Origin: Bacteroidia bacterium
Lineage (GTDB): Bacteria; Bacteroidota; Bacteroidia; Chitinophagales; UBA2359
Reading direction: 5' to 3'
Length of the DNA stretch: 61,595 bases
Assembly (NCBI GenBank): GCA_030427245.1
Contig: JAUHXA010000043.1
Span: forward strand, 1 to 61,595
Shown: positions 32,377 to 39,459 of the stretch, piece after piece
Position numbering within the stretch: the first letter of the stretch is position 1
Layout: the number at the start of each line of letters is the position of its first letter
The notes under the pieces: model-generated
What the model saw: only the letters and a program-made list of their open reading frames with translations
Told to the model about the DNA's origin: nothing
Database searches by the model: none
Program-made: the position numbers and the translations under genes

Positions 32377-33411
32377 TCAGCCCTTTCCAAAAAAAGTAAA
32401 CCGTTCCTTCAACTTCAAAAAAGGCATTTCAAAAAATCGGTAACTGAACCAAGCAATGACCCAAGTTATTCCAAAAGCCAATGTGGTTTCTATTAGTAAA
32501 ACCCCCGCAATACTTTGATTCCATCCCATTTTTTTGGAGAGAATCAAAGCTGCCAAAATGCCCAAGAAATGCAGACAATACAAACCATAGGTCATTCTTC
32601 CCCAAGATGTAATGCGTTTCCAGTTTTTTATTTTGAAGAAGGAATGACGGCTGTAATTTTGCTCCAATAAGATGAAGGCAAAAAACAGGGAATAGAGTAG
32701 CCGAGAGATGATTTGCAGAAAAGGAAGGGTGAAGATGCTTTTCTCGAATAGGATGAAAATGAAGCCAATGAGGTAAATAGCTACAATTTTTTCTTTTGAA
32801 AGTCCTTCAAAAAAGGCTCTAAACTTGGGCAGGTAATAACTGCAATAAGCAATTACTCCGCCCACACACATATCCGATATGACGCTGAAAGTGTGGTAAT
32901 ACATCACCCAATAATCCTCATAGTGAAAGGAACGAAAAATCACCGAACCTGCTATCAATACGGTGAAAGCCTTGAGGTAATGTCGCTGAGGGAGGAGACT
33001 CAACAGCAGAGGCCAGAATAAATAAAACTGTTCTTCGATAGATACCGACCACAATACACCCAATATTGTTGCATCGGGTAGACCGTTCCACATATCGCTG
33101 AAATTGCCAAGAAAAAAGGCATACAAAAAAGGGTTGGCGGTTTCGGTAGAAACTGCGCCCATTGCAGACTTCAATAGTGGAAATCCTACTAAACCAATCA
33201 ATAAGGCGGCATAATACAAAGGCCAAATTCGGAGGATTCGACGGATATAAAAATATCGAATGTTGATTTTTTGGTATTTTTCCTTCTCGTTGATGAGGAG
33301 GTAGGTAATCAGAAAGCCCGACAAGACGAAAAAGAAATTCACCCCCATATCGCCATTTTTGAACAAAAAATCCGCCCATTGATAGTAGGTGCTTTCTTTT
33401 ACCCATTCCAA
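32377..33411 (-). CDS. Acyltransferase 3 family membrane protein with unclear start
   Basis: This integral membrane acyltransferase with about ten helices O-acylates a cell-surface sugar or lipid. Visible family features are NGDMGVNFFFVLSGFLITYL, INIRYFYIRRILRIWPLYYA and GVLWSVSIEEQFYLFWPLLL. The coordinates given start at the first usable codon, TTG at 33411 (344 aa). However, the same frame stays open upstream to 33510 and encodes the family's normal N-terminus (IYFENLDGLRFFAFLGVFLH, then HSFHTEL). That stretch has no ATG, GTG or TTG; the only near-start codons are ATA or ATC. The 7-bp repeat TGGTTAT (three copies at 33501-33521) abuts it. The gene is therefore either started at an unusual codon, damaged, or frame-variable. 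Acceptor unknown. Confidence 0.82.
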   Translation of the reverse strand: MEWVKESTYYQWADFLFKNGDMGVNFFFVLSGFLITYLLINEKEKYQKINIRYFYIRRILRIWPLYYAALLIGLVGFPLLKSAMGAVSTETANPFLYAFFLGNFSDMWNGLPDATILGVLWSVSIEEQFYLFWPLLLSLLPQRHYLKAFTVLIAGSVIFRSFHYEDYWVMYYHTFSVISDMCVGGVIAYCSYYLPKFRAFFEGLSKEKIVAIYLIGFIFILFEKSIFTLPFLQIISRLLYSLFFAFILLEQNYSRHSFFKIKNWKRITSWGRMTYGLYCLHFLGILAALILSKKMGWNQSIAGVLLIETTLAFGITWVIAWFSYRFFEMPFLKLKERFTFFGKG

Positions 33412-33500
33412 TTCGGTGTGAAAAGAATGGTGGAGAAAAACCCCTAAAAAGGCAAAAAATCGCAGCCCATCGAGGTTTTCAAAGTAGATTTTGTTTTGAT

Positions 33501-33521
33501 TGGTTATTGGTTATTGGTTAT
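33501..33521. repeat. TGGTTAT heptamer tandem repeat at the acyltransferase 5' end
   Basis: Three exact TGGTTAT units in a row (ATAACCA on the coding strand) lie at the point where the acyltransferase start codon would be expected. An in-frame TAA at 33511-33513 is inside the repeat. Confidence 0.7.
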
Positions 33522-33675
33522 TTGTTTCCAAAAAATAGGTCTGGGAGCAGACTGTTTTTTTTTCGGTTTTTAGTACTCTATTAACAGTTGAGCAAAAATC
33601 ACCTTTATGGATGTTAATCACAAGATATTTCCAATATGACACACTCTTTTTTGCCATTTTGTAAGAATCACATTT

Positions 33676-34041
33676 TTATTCCCCTCTCATCGCTATCACA
33701 TAATCTGCTACTGCCTTGATTTGTGTTTCACTCAATATTTCTTCAAAAGGAGTCATCAGGCCTTTTCCTTTTTGGATGCGGGTAATCACCTCTGTTTCGG
33801 GAAGTGCGGAGGCGGTCAAATCACCTGCTCCATTTACACCCAACTTGCCATCTGCTCCATGACAAAGCGCACAGTATTGTTTGTAGATTTTTTTACCCAA
33901 ATCAGGATTGGGTGTGGTTTCAGCTTTTGCTGTCACTTCGGTTTTAGGAGTGGTAGTTTCTTTTGGAGGTGTGTTGTCGCCACAAGACCACAAAGCAAAA
34001 ACAAGGCTACTCACTATGGTAAAAAGAAGGATTCGTTTCAT
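33676..34041 (-). CDS. Small c-type cytochrome lipoprotein
   Basis: This 121-aa exported protein has a lipoprotein-type signal peptide (ILLFTIVSSLVFALWSCG; lipobox Cys20). A Thr/Pro/Lys-rich linker (about 22-46) is followed by a class I cytochrome c domain with haem motif Cys57-Ala-Leu-Cys60-His61 in YKQYCALCHGADGKLGVNG, and a likely axial Met96 in GKGLMTPFEEILSETQIKAV. It should be tethered in the periplasm and carry electrons. No oxidase or dehydrogenase partner is adjacent. Its upstream region holds the large nested palindromic repeat, whose similarity to the other copy begins at the start codon itself (34039-34041). Confidence 0.9.
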   Translation of the reverse strand: MKRILLFTIVSSLVFALWSCGDNTPPKETTTPKTEVTAKAETTPNPDLGKKIYKQYCALCHGADGKLGVNGAGDLTASALPETEVITRIQKGKGLMTPFEEILSETQIKAVADYVIAMRGE

Positions 34042-34244
34042 CTGTGTATTTTTGTTTTTTGAAGGTCATATGGAACTTACCATGAATTAAATAATCATTT
34101 CCCTTTTTGTTTTAATGATTAGTAACAAGGAAAAAATAACTTGGACACCCTAATTCCCTCTTTGAAGAGGGCAAAGGAGATGTTATCTGAAAAATGTTCA
34201 AGTTATTTTTTTGCTATCACTTATTTAATCATGGACGTTTCATA
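34039..34244. repeat. Family II palindromic repeat, copy 2, interrupted by another palindrome
   Basis: The left part matches 131-204 at most positions (CATCTGTGTATTTTTG, GAAGGTCA, ATGGAACTTACCATG, AATTAAATAATCATTT). The right arm TTATTTAATCATGGACGTTT (34221-34240) is the inverse of the left arm at 34070-34094. Between the arms are about 125 bp instead of 24 bp, because a separate hairpin element (34131-34212) lies inside. The repeat fills the 327-bp gap between the divergent cytochrome and VWA genes. Confidence 0.7.
34131..34212. repeat. Family III A6TAACT hairpin element, copy 1
   Basis: The outer stem AAAAAATAACTTGGACA pairs with TGTTCAAGTTATTTTTT. An inner hairpin CCCTCTT-TG-AAGAGGG (34156-34171) sits between them. 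The copy at 47245-47326 has the same plan with different stem bases, paired in a compensated way. It lies inside the family II repeat. Confidence 0.75.
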
Positions 34245-34317
34245 TTGTAAATGCAATTTTTGAAAGAATAGCCAAAAATAACCAACAAAATCGGCTTTAT
34301 ATAATTTAAAATTCCAC

Positions 34318-34325
34318 TAATTTTG
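34318..34325 (+). promoter_or_regulatory. Candidate -7 box for the VWA gene
   Basis: TAATTTTG matches TAnnTTTG and ends 43 nt before the ATG at 34369. It lies to the right of the nested repeat, so the repeat would be upstream of the transcript. No clear -33 box. Confidence 0.4.
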
Positions 34326-34368
34326 AATTTAATTTTTATACTCATTTTAATTTTCATTTAACAAGACT

Positions 34369-35397
34369 ATGTTTCAATTTGAAAATGAACAGTATTTATG
34401 GGGTTTGTTGCTGATTCCAATACTCTTTTTGTTGTATTGGATGAATAGACAATGGCGCAGAAAAGCGATTGAACGATTTGGGGATGCAGGCTTAGTGAGC
34501 CGTTTGATTCCCGATTTTTCGGAGCGCAAACAGGCAGTCAAGACCTTCTTGTATATGTTCGCTTTGGTATTCATTATCATTGCTTTAGCCAATCCTCAAT
34601 TGGGTTCTAAGCTCGAAAAGGTACAGCGAAAAGGGATTGATGTAATGGTAGCGATTGATGTATCGAAGAGCATGATGGCAGAAGATGTGCAGCCTACTCG
34701 TTTGGATAGAGCCAAGCAGTTGCTGTCGAGATTGATAGATGGCATGAGCAATGACCGTATTGGCATCATTGTTTTTGCAGGTCATGCTTATCTTCAAATG
34801 CCTTTGACGGTGGACTATGCGGCTGCCAAACTTTTTTTGCAGACCATCAATACAGATATTGTGCCAACACAGGGGACTGCAATTGGAGAAGCGATTGAAT
34901 TGTCTAGAGAATCTTTTGAAGAAGAAAGTGAGAAAAATCGGGCTTTGATTATTATTTCGGATGGAGAAAATCACGAAGAAGGTGCGATTGCAAAAGCGGA
35001 AGAGGCTGCAAATGAAGGTATCAAAGTTTTTGCACTGGGCGTAGGGTCTACTGAGGGAAGTTCGATTCCTGTCTATATGCAGGGTCGAAAGGTGGGTTAC
35101 AAACAGGACAGAAATGGTCAGTTGGTTGTGTCGAAGTTGAATGAGGAAGTATTGAAGGAAATCGCTGATAAGACAGGTGGTAAGTATTTTTTAATCAAGG
35201 GTGCACGAAATGAAATCGCATCGGTTATTGACGAACTGAACAACATCGAAAAACGAGATTTTGAAGATTATGTGTTCACCGATTATGCAGATCAATTTCA
35301 GTATTTTATTGGTTTTGCAGTTTTGTTGATGATTTTAGGCTTTTTTACTTCTGAGCGAAAAAGTGGGTGGTTCAGTCGGTGGAGTTTGTTTCAGTAG
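34369..35397 (+). CDS. BatA/BatB-type von Willebrand factor A domain membrane protein
   Basis: This 342-aa inner-membrane protein has two N-terminal helices (YLWGLLLIPILFLLYWMN; TFLYMFALVFIIIALANPQL), a VWA domain (about 90-280) and a C-terminal helix (FQYFIGFAVLLMILGFFTSE). The metal-ion-dependent adhesion site is complete: D-V-S-K-S in VMVAIDVSKSMMAED, Thr in VPTQGTAIGEAIELS, and Asp in IIISDGENHEEGAIA. This is the layout of Bacteroides aerotolerance proteins BatA/BatB, normally part of a moxR-DUF58-batABC(D) operon. Here no moxR, DUF58 or second bat gene is present, so it is separated from its usual partners. It is upstream of a Ppx/GppA gene with a 58-bp gap. Confidence 0.88.
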   Translation: MFQFENEQYLWGLLLIPILFLLYWMNRQWRRKAIERFGDAGLVSRLIPDFSERKQAVKTFLYMFALVFIIIALANPQLGSKLEKVQRKGIDVMVAIDVSKSMMAEDVQPTRLDRAKQLLSRLIDGMSNDRIGIIVFAGHAYLQMPLTVDYAAAKLFLQTINTDIVPTQGTAIGEAIELSRESFEEESEKNRALIIISDGENHEEGAIAKAEEAANEGIKVFALGVGSTEGSSIPVYMQGRKVGYKQDRNGQLVVSKLNEEVLKEIADKTGGKYFLIKGARNEIASVIDELNNIEKRDFEDYVFTDYADQFQYFIGFAVLLMILGFFTSERKSGWFSRWSLFQ

Positions 35398-35455
35398 GAG
35401 TCAGGAGTTAGTTTTCACAATGAACAGTAAAACAAGAGTTTAATTTATCTGAAAT

Positions 35456-36367
35456 ATGAAATTAGCTGCAATAGATATTGGTTCAAATGCAATTAGGTTA
35501 CACATTGTTCGGGTATTTGACGATAATGATTTGGTGAGTTTCAAGAAGTTAGAATATTTGCGTTTCCCTTTGCGTTTGGGACACGATGTATTTAAGAAGG
35601 GGCGTATTTCAATTCCTGTTTTGGACAAGTTCACCAAATTGATGTGGACCTTCAAATTGTTGATAGACTTGTATGAAGTGGAAGGATACAGCGCTGTCGC
35701 TACTTCTGCTATGAGAGAAGCAGGAAATGGGGAGGAGGTGGTCACGTATATCAAGAACCAAACGGGACTTAAAATTGAGGTGATTTCGGGAGAGGATGAA
35801 GCTCGTATTCTCAACAAAGCTATTGTTCCTTACCTTCAAGACAAACACTATATTCACATTGACGTTGGCGGCGGTAGTACAGAGTTGAATATTTTTGAAG
35901 GAAAAGTATTAAAGAAAAGTGAGTCTTTTCAAATTGGCTCTGTTCGCAAGCTTTCTCGTGAAAATAGAATGGCTGTTTTTCGCCAAATAAAGGACTGGAT
36001 TAAAAGTGTGGAACTGACAAAAACCAAAAATGTTGTGGGTATTGGTACAGGTGGAAACATCAATAAACTCTACAAACTCGCTAACAAAGCCCCAAATTCT
36101 ACCCTTCCTCTCACCGAACTCAAAGGGCTTCGTGCGTATGTAAACGAGTTTACGTACGATCAGCGAATGTCTATGTTGAAAATGAATCCTGACAGAGCAG
36201 ATGTCATTATTCCTGCTTCGGAAATCTATATCAAGGTGCTGCAAGATGCGGGAAGCGACCAAATTATTGTACCCAAAGTGGGACTGAAGGATGGATTGGT
36301 GTATGAATTGTTTGAAAAAGTATCAGGTAAACATTTGGAGCATATAGAGTTTTTGCAGGACTATTGA
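35456..36367 (+). CDS. Ppx/GppA family phosphatase
   Basis: This 303-aa enzyme has the actin-like ATPase fold of exopolyphosphatase (Ppx) and pppGpp phosphohydrolase (GppA). The phosphate-binding loops are visible: LAAIDIGSNAIRLHIVRVF at the start and YIHIDVGGGSTELNIFEGKV at about residue 130-149. Other motifs are VATSAMREAGNG, EVISGEDEARILNKA and GIGTGGNINKLYKLA. It lacks the C-terminal HD-type extension of long Ppx proteins, as do most Bacteroidota members, so it could act on polyphosphate, on pppGpp or on both. It lies 58 bp after the VWA gene on the same strand and may be co-transcribed with it. The start ATG at 35458 region follows a typical A-rich leader. Confidence 0.9.
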   Translation: MKLAAIDIGSNAIRLHIVRVFDDNDLVSFKKLEYLRFPLRLGHDVFKKGRISIPVLDKFTKLMWTFKLLIDLYEVEGYSAVATSAMREAGNGEEVVTYIKNQTGLKIEVISGEDEARILNKAIVPYLQDKHYIHIDVGGGSTELNIFEGKVLKKSESFQIGSVRKLSRENRMAVFRQIKDWIKSVELTKTKNVVGIGTGGNINKLYKLANKAPNSTLPLTELKGLRAYVNEFTYDQRMSMLKMNPDRADVIIPASEIYIKVLQDAGSDQIIVPKVGLKDGLVYELFEKVSGKHLEHIEFLQDY

Positions 36368-36541
36368 AAATAACAAAAACAATGTTACTCTTGATAGAAG
36401 AAGTTTTAAAAAAATAAAAAAGTTTGTCCGATTTGTCCAAAACGGATTTGGGATTTGGTTTAAGGTAGCAAGCACAGCACGGTTGAAGAACAGATTATCA
36501 GCCAAGTTTAAACCTTATTTCTAATCTCAATTTTTTTTATC

Positions 36542-36970
36542 ATGAAACATTTAGTAAACATCTCCCTATGGATGCTGCTCAGTAGTTTTTTCTTTCTCTC
36601 CTTTGAACTTGAAGCACAAGAATACAAACAAATTCAAAACCGATGGAAAACCGACCAATACCTACACAACCAACATGGCAAAATTGAAGTAGGACAAATT
36701 GGAGCACCAGGTTGGTCGAGTGTGCAATGGAAGAGGAAGATTAAACCCGTCCCTACTCCAAATATTCCTAAACCTAACCCTTCTCTAAACATTGTTAAAG
36801 GAAAGCCTACGATACAATCTTCGGGAGATAGGTGGGTGAAAATATTATTCTACAAAACTGTAATTCTCTTTGTCTGTGAAGCTGTTTTAGTATTAGTTTT
36901 AGGCAGTCTAATGCAGAATGTAGTTCCTTTATTGGGTGTAGATTCAAGAGTCAAAGTACCTTCGTGGTGA
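36542..36970 (+). CDS. Secreted protein of unknown function, 3' end antisense to a histidine kinase gene
   Basis: This is a 142-aa protein with a signal peptide (HLVNISLWMLLSSFFFLSFE, cut near LEAQ). Residues 26-62 (YKQIQNRWKTDQYLHNQHGK, VGQIGAPGWSSVQW) show the pattern N-R-W-K-x-x-x-Y-x-H-x-x-x-G-x-x-x-G-x-I-x-x-G-W-x-S-x-x-W, which I have seen in other secreted Bacteroidota proteins without a named function. A Pro/Lys linker follows. The last 40 residues (about 103-142) overlap, on the opposite strand, the final 121 bp of the histidine kinase gene and read like antisense of it (LFVCEAVLVLVLG), so the gene may have lost its own 3' end or natural stop. Confidence 0.6.
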   Translation: MKHLVNISLWMLLSSFFFLSFELEAQEYKQIQNRWKTDQYLHNQHGKIEVGQIGAPGWSSVQWKRKIKPVPTPNIPKPNPSLNIVKGKPTIQSSGDRWVKILFYKTVILFVCEAVLVLVLGSLMQNVVPLLGVDSRVKVPSW

Positions 36971-38169
36971 CTTACTATTTTTCGGCAGGTAGCCAAACCA
37001 ATGCCTGATCCTGTATATTCTCCTTGATTGTGAAGCCGATAGAACATTTCAAAAATCTTATCTTGATATTCGGCTTCTATCCCAATTCCATTATCGGAAA
37101 TGCCTATTTCGTAAGTTTTGGCTGATTCACTGCAAGTAATATCTATTTTGGGGGAATCCGAGTTGTTGTATTTGATTCCGTTTTCGATGAGGTTTTGGAA
37201 CAAAGAAAGCATTTGTGAGTCATTGCAGTAAAAAGTCGGTAAATTCGCCTTAGTTACGACTACCTGTTTTTCTTTGATGATTTCCTGCAAGTTGGATAAA
37301 GCATCTTTCAGGATTTGATTCAAGTCTTTATTTTGAAAAGAAGTCTTTTTGGAGCTAAATTGAGAAAATTCCAGAATGTCTTGTATCAATTCATGCATTC
37401 GATGGGCATTGGTACTTGCAAACTCCAAATACTCATCTATTTCAGAGGTTTTTCCCTGACTGACTTTTCGCTGAATAAGGGTCAAAAAACTGTGGATGTT
37501 GCGAAGCGGAGTCTTCAAATCATGAGAGGCAACATAGGCAAATTTTTCCAGTTCATTATTGGCCGTTTCCAAATGTTTATTCTTGTTTTTCAGTGTTTCC
37601 AACAATTCACTGGTTTGTATTTCAAACTCTCTGTTTTCATTGATAAACATATAGGACATCACAAACACACCCAAAAAAGAAACCGTAAACATGAAGTAAT
37701 AAACCGAATCACTCAAGTTTTCTAAAAAAATAGGTTCGTTGAACTTAACATACAAACAAGAGGAGATATAAGAGGCTGCAATGAATAAAATCCATAAAAG
37801 TTTGGTTATGTTGCGCTCAAAAAATAGGATAATAACCATCCCCAACGGAAAAAATGCGAACTCGCTTCCAAAATTACGCCCATAAAATAGGATCAAAGCA
37901 TTAAGAACTGCAATGAAGATAAAGGAGAAATAAATCCTTGCAGCAACTAGTTTTCCGAAGTAATTCAATACGGTGGCTGTAGAAAAAAGAAGTATGATAG
38001 AAGCAGCAATACTCAATCCAAGTAAATCCCAAACATAGAGTTCAATTAAGAGTTTCGTAGACACACCTATTACATACAAGAGAACTATCTGATTCAATAG
38101 TTTTATTCTCTTGATTTCTAAAAGACTCAATTCGGGCTTTACGCCTATGTGGATTAAATGTGATAACAC
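36850..38169 (-). CDS. Membrane-bound sensor histidine kinase
   Basis: This is a 439-aa kinase. Residues 20-180 form about six transmembrane helices with no large outer domain, suggesting membrane or small-molecule sensing of an unknown signal. A coiled linker (ELLETLKNKNKHLETANNEL) leads to the HisKA dimerisation helix FAYVASHDLKTPLRNIHSFL with phospho-acceptor His216. The ATP-binding domain has N-box ENGIKYNNSD, G1-box ISDNGIGIEAEYQDKI, F-box IFEMFYRLH and G2-box GSGIGLATCRKIV. A response regulator gene is not adjacent. The last 121 bp overlap the convergent secreted-protein gene. A TAnnTTTG box (38241-38248) lies about 70 nt upstream. Confidence 0.93.
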   Translation of the reverse strand: MLSHLIHIGVKPELSLLEIKRIKLLNQIVLLYVIGVSTKLLIELYVWDLLGLSIAASIILLFSTATVLNYFGKLVAARIYFSFIFIAVLNALILFYGRNFGSEFAFFPLGMVIILFFERNITKLLWILFIAASYISSCLYVKFNEPIFLENLSDSVYYFMFTVSFLGVFVMSYMFINENREFEIQTSELLETLKNKNKHLETANNELEKFAYVASHDLKTPLRNIHSFLTLIQRKVSQGKTSEIDEYLEFASTNAHRMHELIQDILEFSQFSSKKTSFQNKDLNQILKDALSNLQEIIKEKQVVVTKANLPTFYCNDSQMLSLFQNLIENGIKYNNSDSPKIDITCSESAKTYEIGISDNGIGIEAEYQDKIFEMFYRLHNQGEYTGSGIGLATCRKIVSHHEGTLTLESTPNKGTTFCIRLPKTNTKTASQTKRITVL

Positions 38170-38240
38170 TGGGTTTCTATTGATTTGTGTGTATGTAGGT
38201 GATGGATGATAAGTCTATTTTATCTTGCACTAATCTAACG

Positions 38241-38248
38241 CAAATTTA
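38241..38248 (-). promoter_or_regulatory. Candidate -7 box for the histidine kinase gene
   Basis: The minus strand reads TAAATTTG, matching TAnnTTTG, 71 nt before the kinase ATG at 38169. It lies in the 102-bp gap after the end of hmgA. Confidence 0.35.
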
Positions 38249-38271
38249 AAGCCAAAATGAAACTGCTGTGA

Positions 38272-39426
38272 CTAAATCCAAGACTGATAATACTTTCCAT
38301 CGTCCAGTTTCAAGGCATTTTCGGTAATCTGCAAGGGCTTGAAAGTGTCTATCATCACCGCCAATTCTTCTGTAACTGTCTGGCCAATACTGCGTTCGTA
38401 AGCTCCTGGGTGGGGTCCATGTGGAATTCCTCCAGGGTGCAAGGAAATATAGCCTGGGCCAATATTATTGCGACTCATAAAATCTCCGTCGACATAATAC
38501 AAGACTTCATCCGAGTCTATATTGGAGTGATTGTAAGGCGCAGGAATAGATTGTGGGTGGTAATCGTACAATCTTGGGCAAAATGAACAAATCACAAAAG
38601 CGGAGGTTTCGAAGGTTTGATGAACAGGAGGCGGCTGATGTACTCGTCCTGTGATGGGTTCAAAATTGTGAATCGAAAAACCATAAGGGAAGTTGTAGCC
38701 ATCCCAACCCACCACATCAAAAGGATGAGAAGCATAGATCAACTCATGCAAAACTCCTTGTTTCTTGACCTTCATCAAAAACTCACCTTCTTCATCGTGT
38801 GTCTCTAAGTTTTGAGGTAGAATATAGTCTCGCTCACAAAATGGCGAATGTTCCAACAATTGTCCAAACCAATTGCGATAACGCTTTGGAGTGTAAATCG
38901 GGTGAAAGGATTCAGCGTATAAGATGCGATTGTCTTCGGTATCGAAGTCTATTTGGTAAATCATTCCACGGGGAATAATCAGATAATCCCCATATTCAAA
39001 AGGGATATTCCCTAAGAGTGTTCGCAGAGTTCCTGTGCCTTTGTGAATGAACAACATTTCATCGGCATCGGCATTTTTGTAAAAGTAATCTCGAACTGAA
39101 TGTCGAGGAGCCGCCACACCAATATGTACGTCACCGTTCACCAAAAGAGGTTCACGAGCTTCCAAAAAATCGTCTTTGGGTGGCGCATTGAAGCCAATCA
39201 GTTTGCGAGAGTGAATGTTTTTTTCCACTGCAATTTTGGGTGTGACATCCTTGCTACCGAGTACTTCTTTCACCATCGTTGGACGGTGAACATGGTAGAG
39301 TAGGGATGCCATTCCATCAAAACCTACTGTTCCAAAGAGTTGCTCGTAATACAAATCTCCATTAGGTTTGCGAAATTGGGTATGTCGTTTGGGTGGAATC
39401 GTTCCGAGTTTGTGATATATTGGCAT
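38272..39426 (-). CDS. hmgA: Homogentisate 1,2-dioxygenase
   Basis: This 384-aa iron(II) dioxygenase opens the ring of homogentisate to maleylacetoacetate, a central step of tyrosine and phenylalanine breakdown. It starts MPIYHKLGTIPPKRHTQF and follows the short cupin-type form common in Bacteroidota. Motifs include RPTMVKEVLGSKDVTPKIAV, DADEMLFIHKGTGTLRTLLG, IPRGMIYQIDFDTEDNRILY, and the metal region APYNHSNIDSDEVLYYVDGD then SLHPGGIPHGPHPGAYERS, which supplies the expected His, Glu and His ligands. Fumarylacetoacetase, maleylacetoacetate isomerase and 4-hydroxyphenylpyruvate dioxygenase genes are absent from the window. The peptidase gene lies 33 bp upstream on the same strand, so the two may share a transcript. 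Confidence 0.95.
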   Translation of the reverse strand: MPIYHKLGTIPPKRHTQFRKPNGDLYYEQLFGTVGFDGMASLLYHVHRPTMVKEVLGSKDVTPKIAVEKNIHSRKLIGFNAPPKDDFLEAREPLLVNGDVHIGVAAPRHSVRDYFYKNADADEMLFIHKGTGTLRTLLGNIPFEYGDYLIIPRGMIYQIDFDTEDNRILYAESFHPIYTPKRYRNWFGQLLEHSPFCERDYILPQNLETHDEEGEFLMKVKKQGVLHELIYASHPFDVVGWDGYNFPYGFSIHNFEPITGRVHQPPPVHQTFETSAFVICSFCPRLYDYHPQSIPAPYNHSNIDSDEVLYYVDGDFMSRNNIGPGYISLHPGGIPHGPHPGAYERSIGQTVTEELAVMIDTFKPLQITENALKLDDGKYYQSWI

Positions 39427-39459
39427 TGTTTGTTTGTGTTTAAGTGTTTGTGTTGATAA

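Noticed and set aside
34369..36367. VWA protein plus Ppx/GppA as a defence or ternary system
   Set aside because: The VWA protein has the BatA membrane layout and the Ppx/GppA protein is a common housekeeping enzyme; there is no ATPase or phosphatase partner of known VWA systems.
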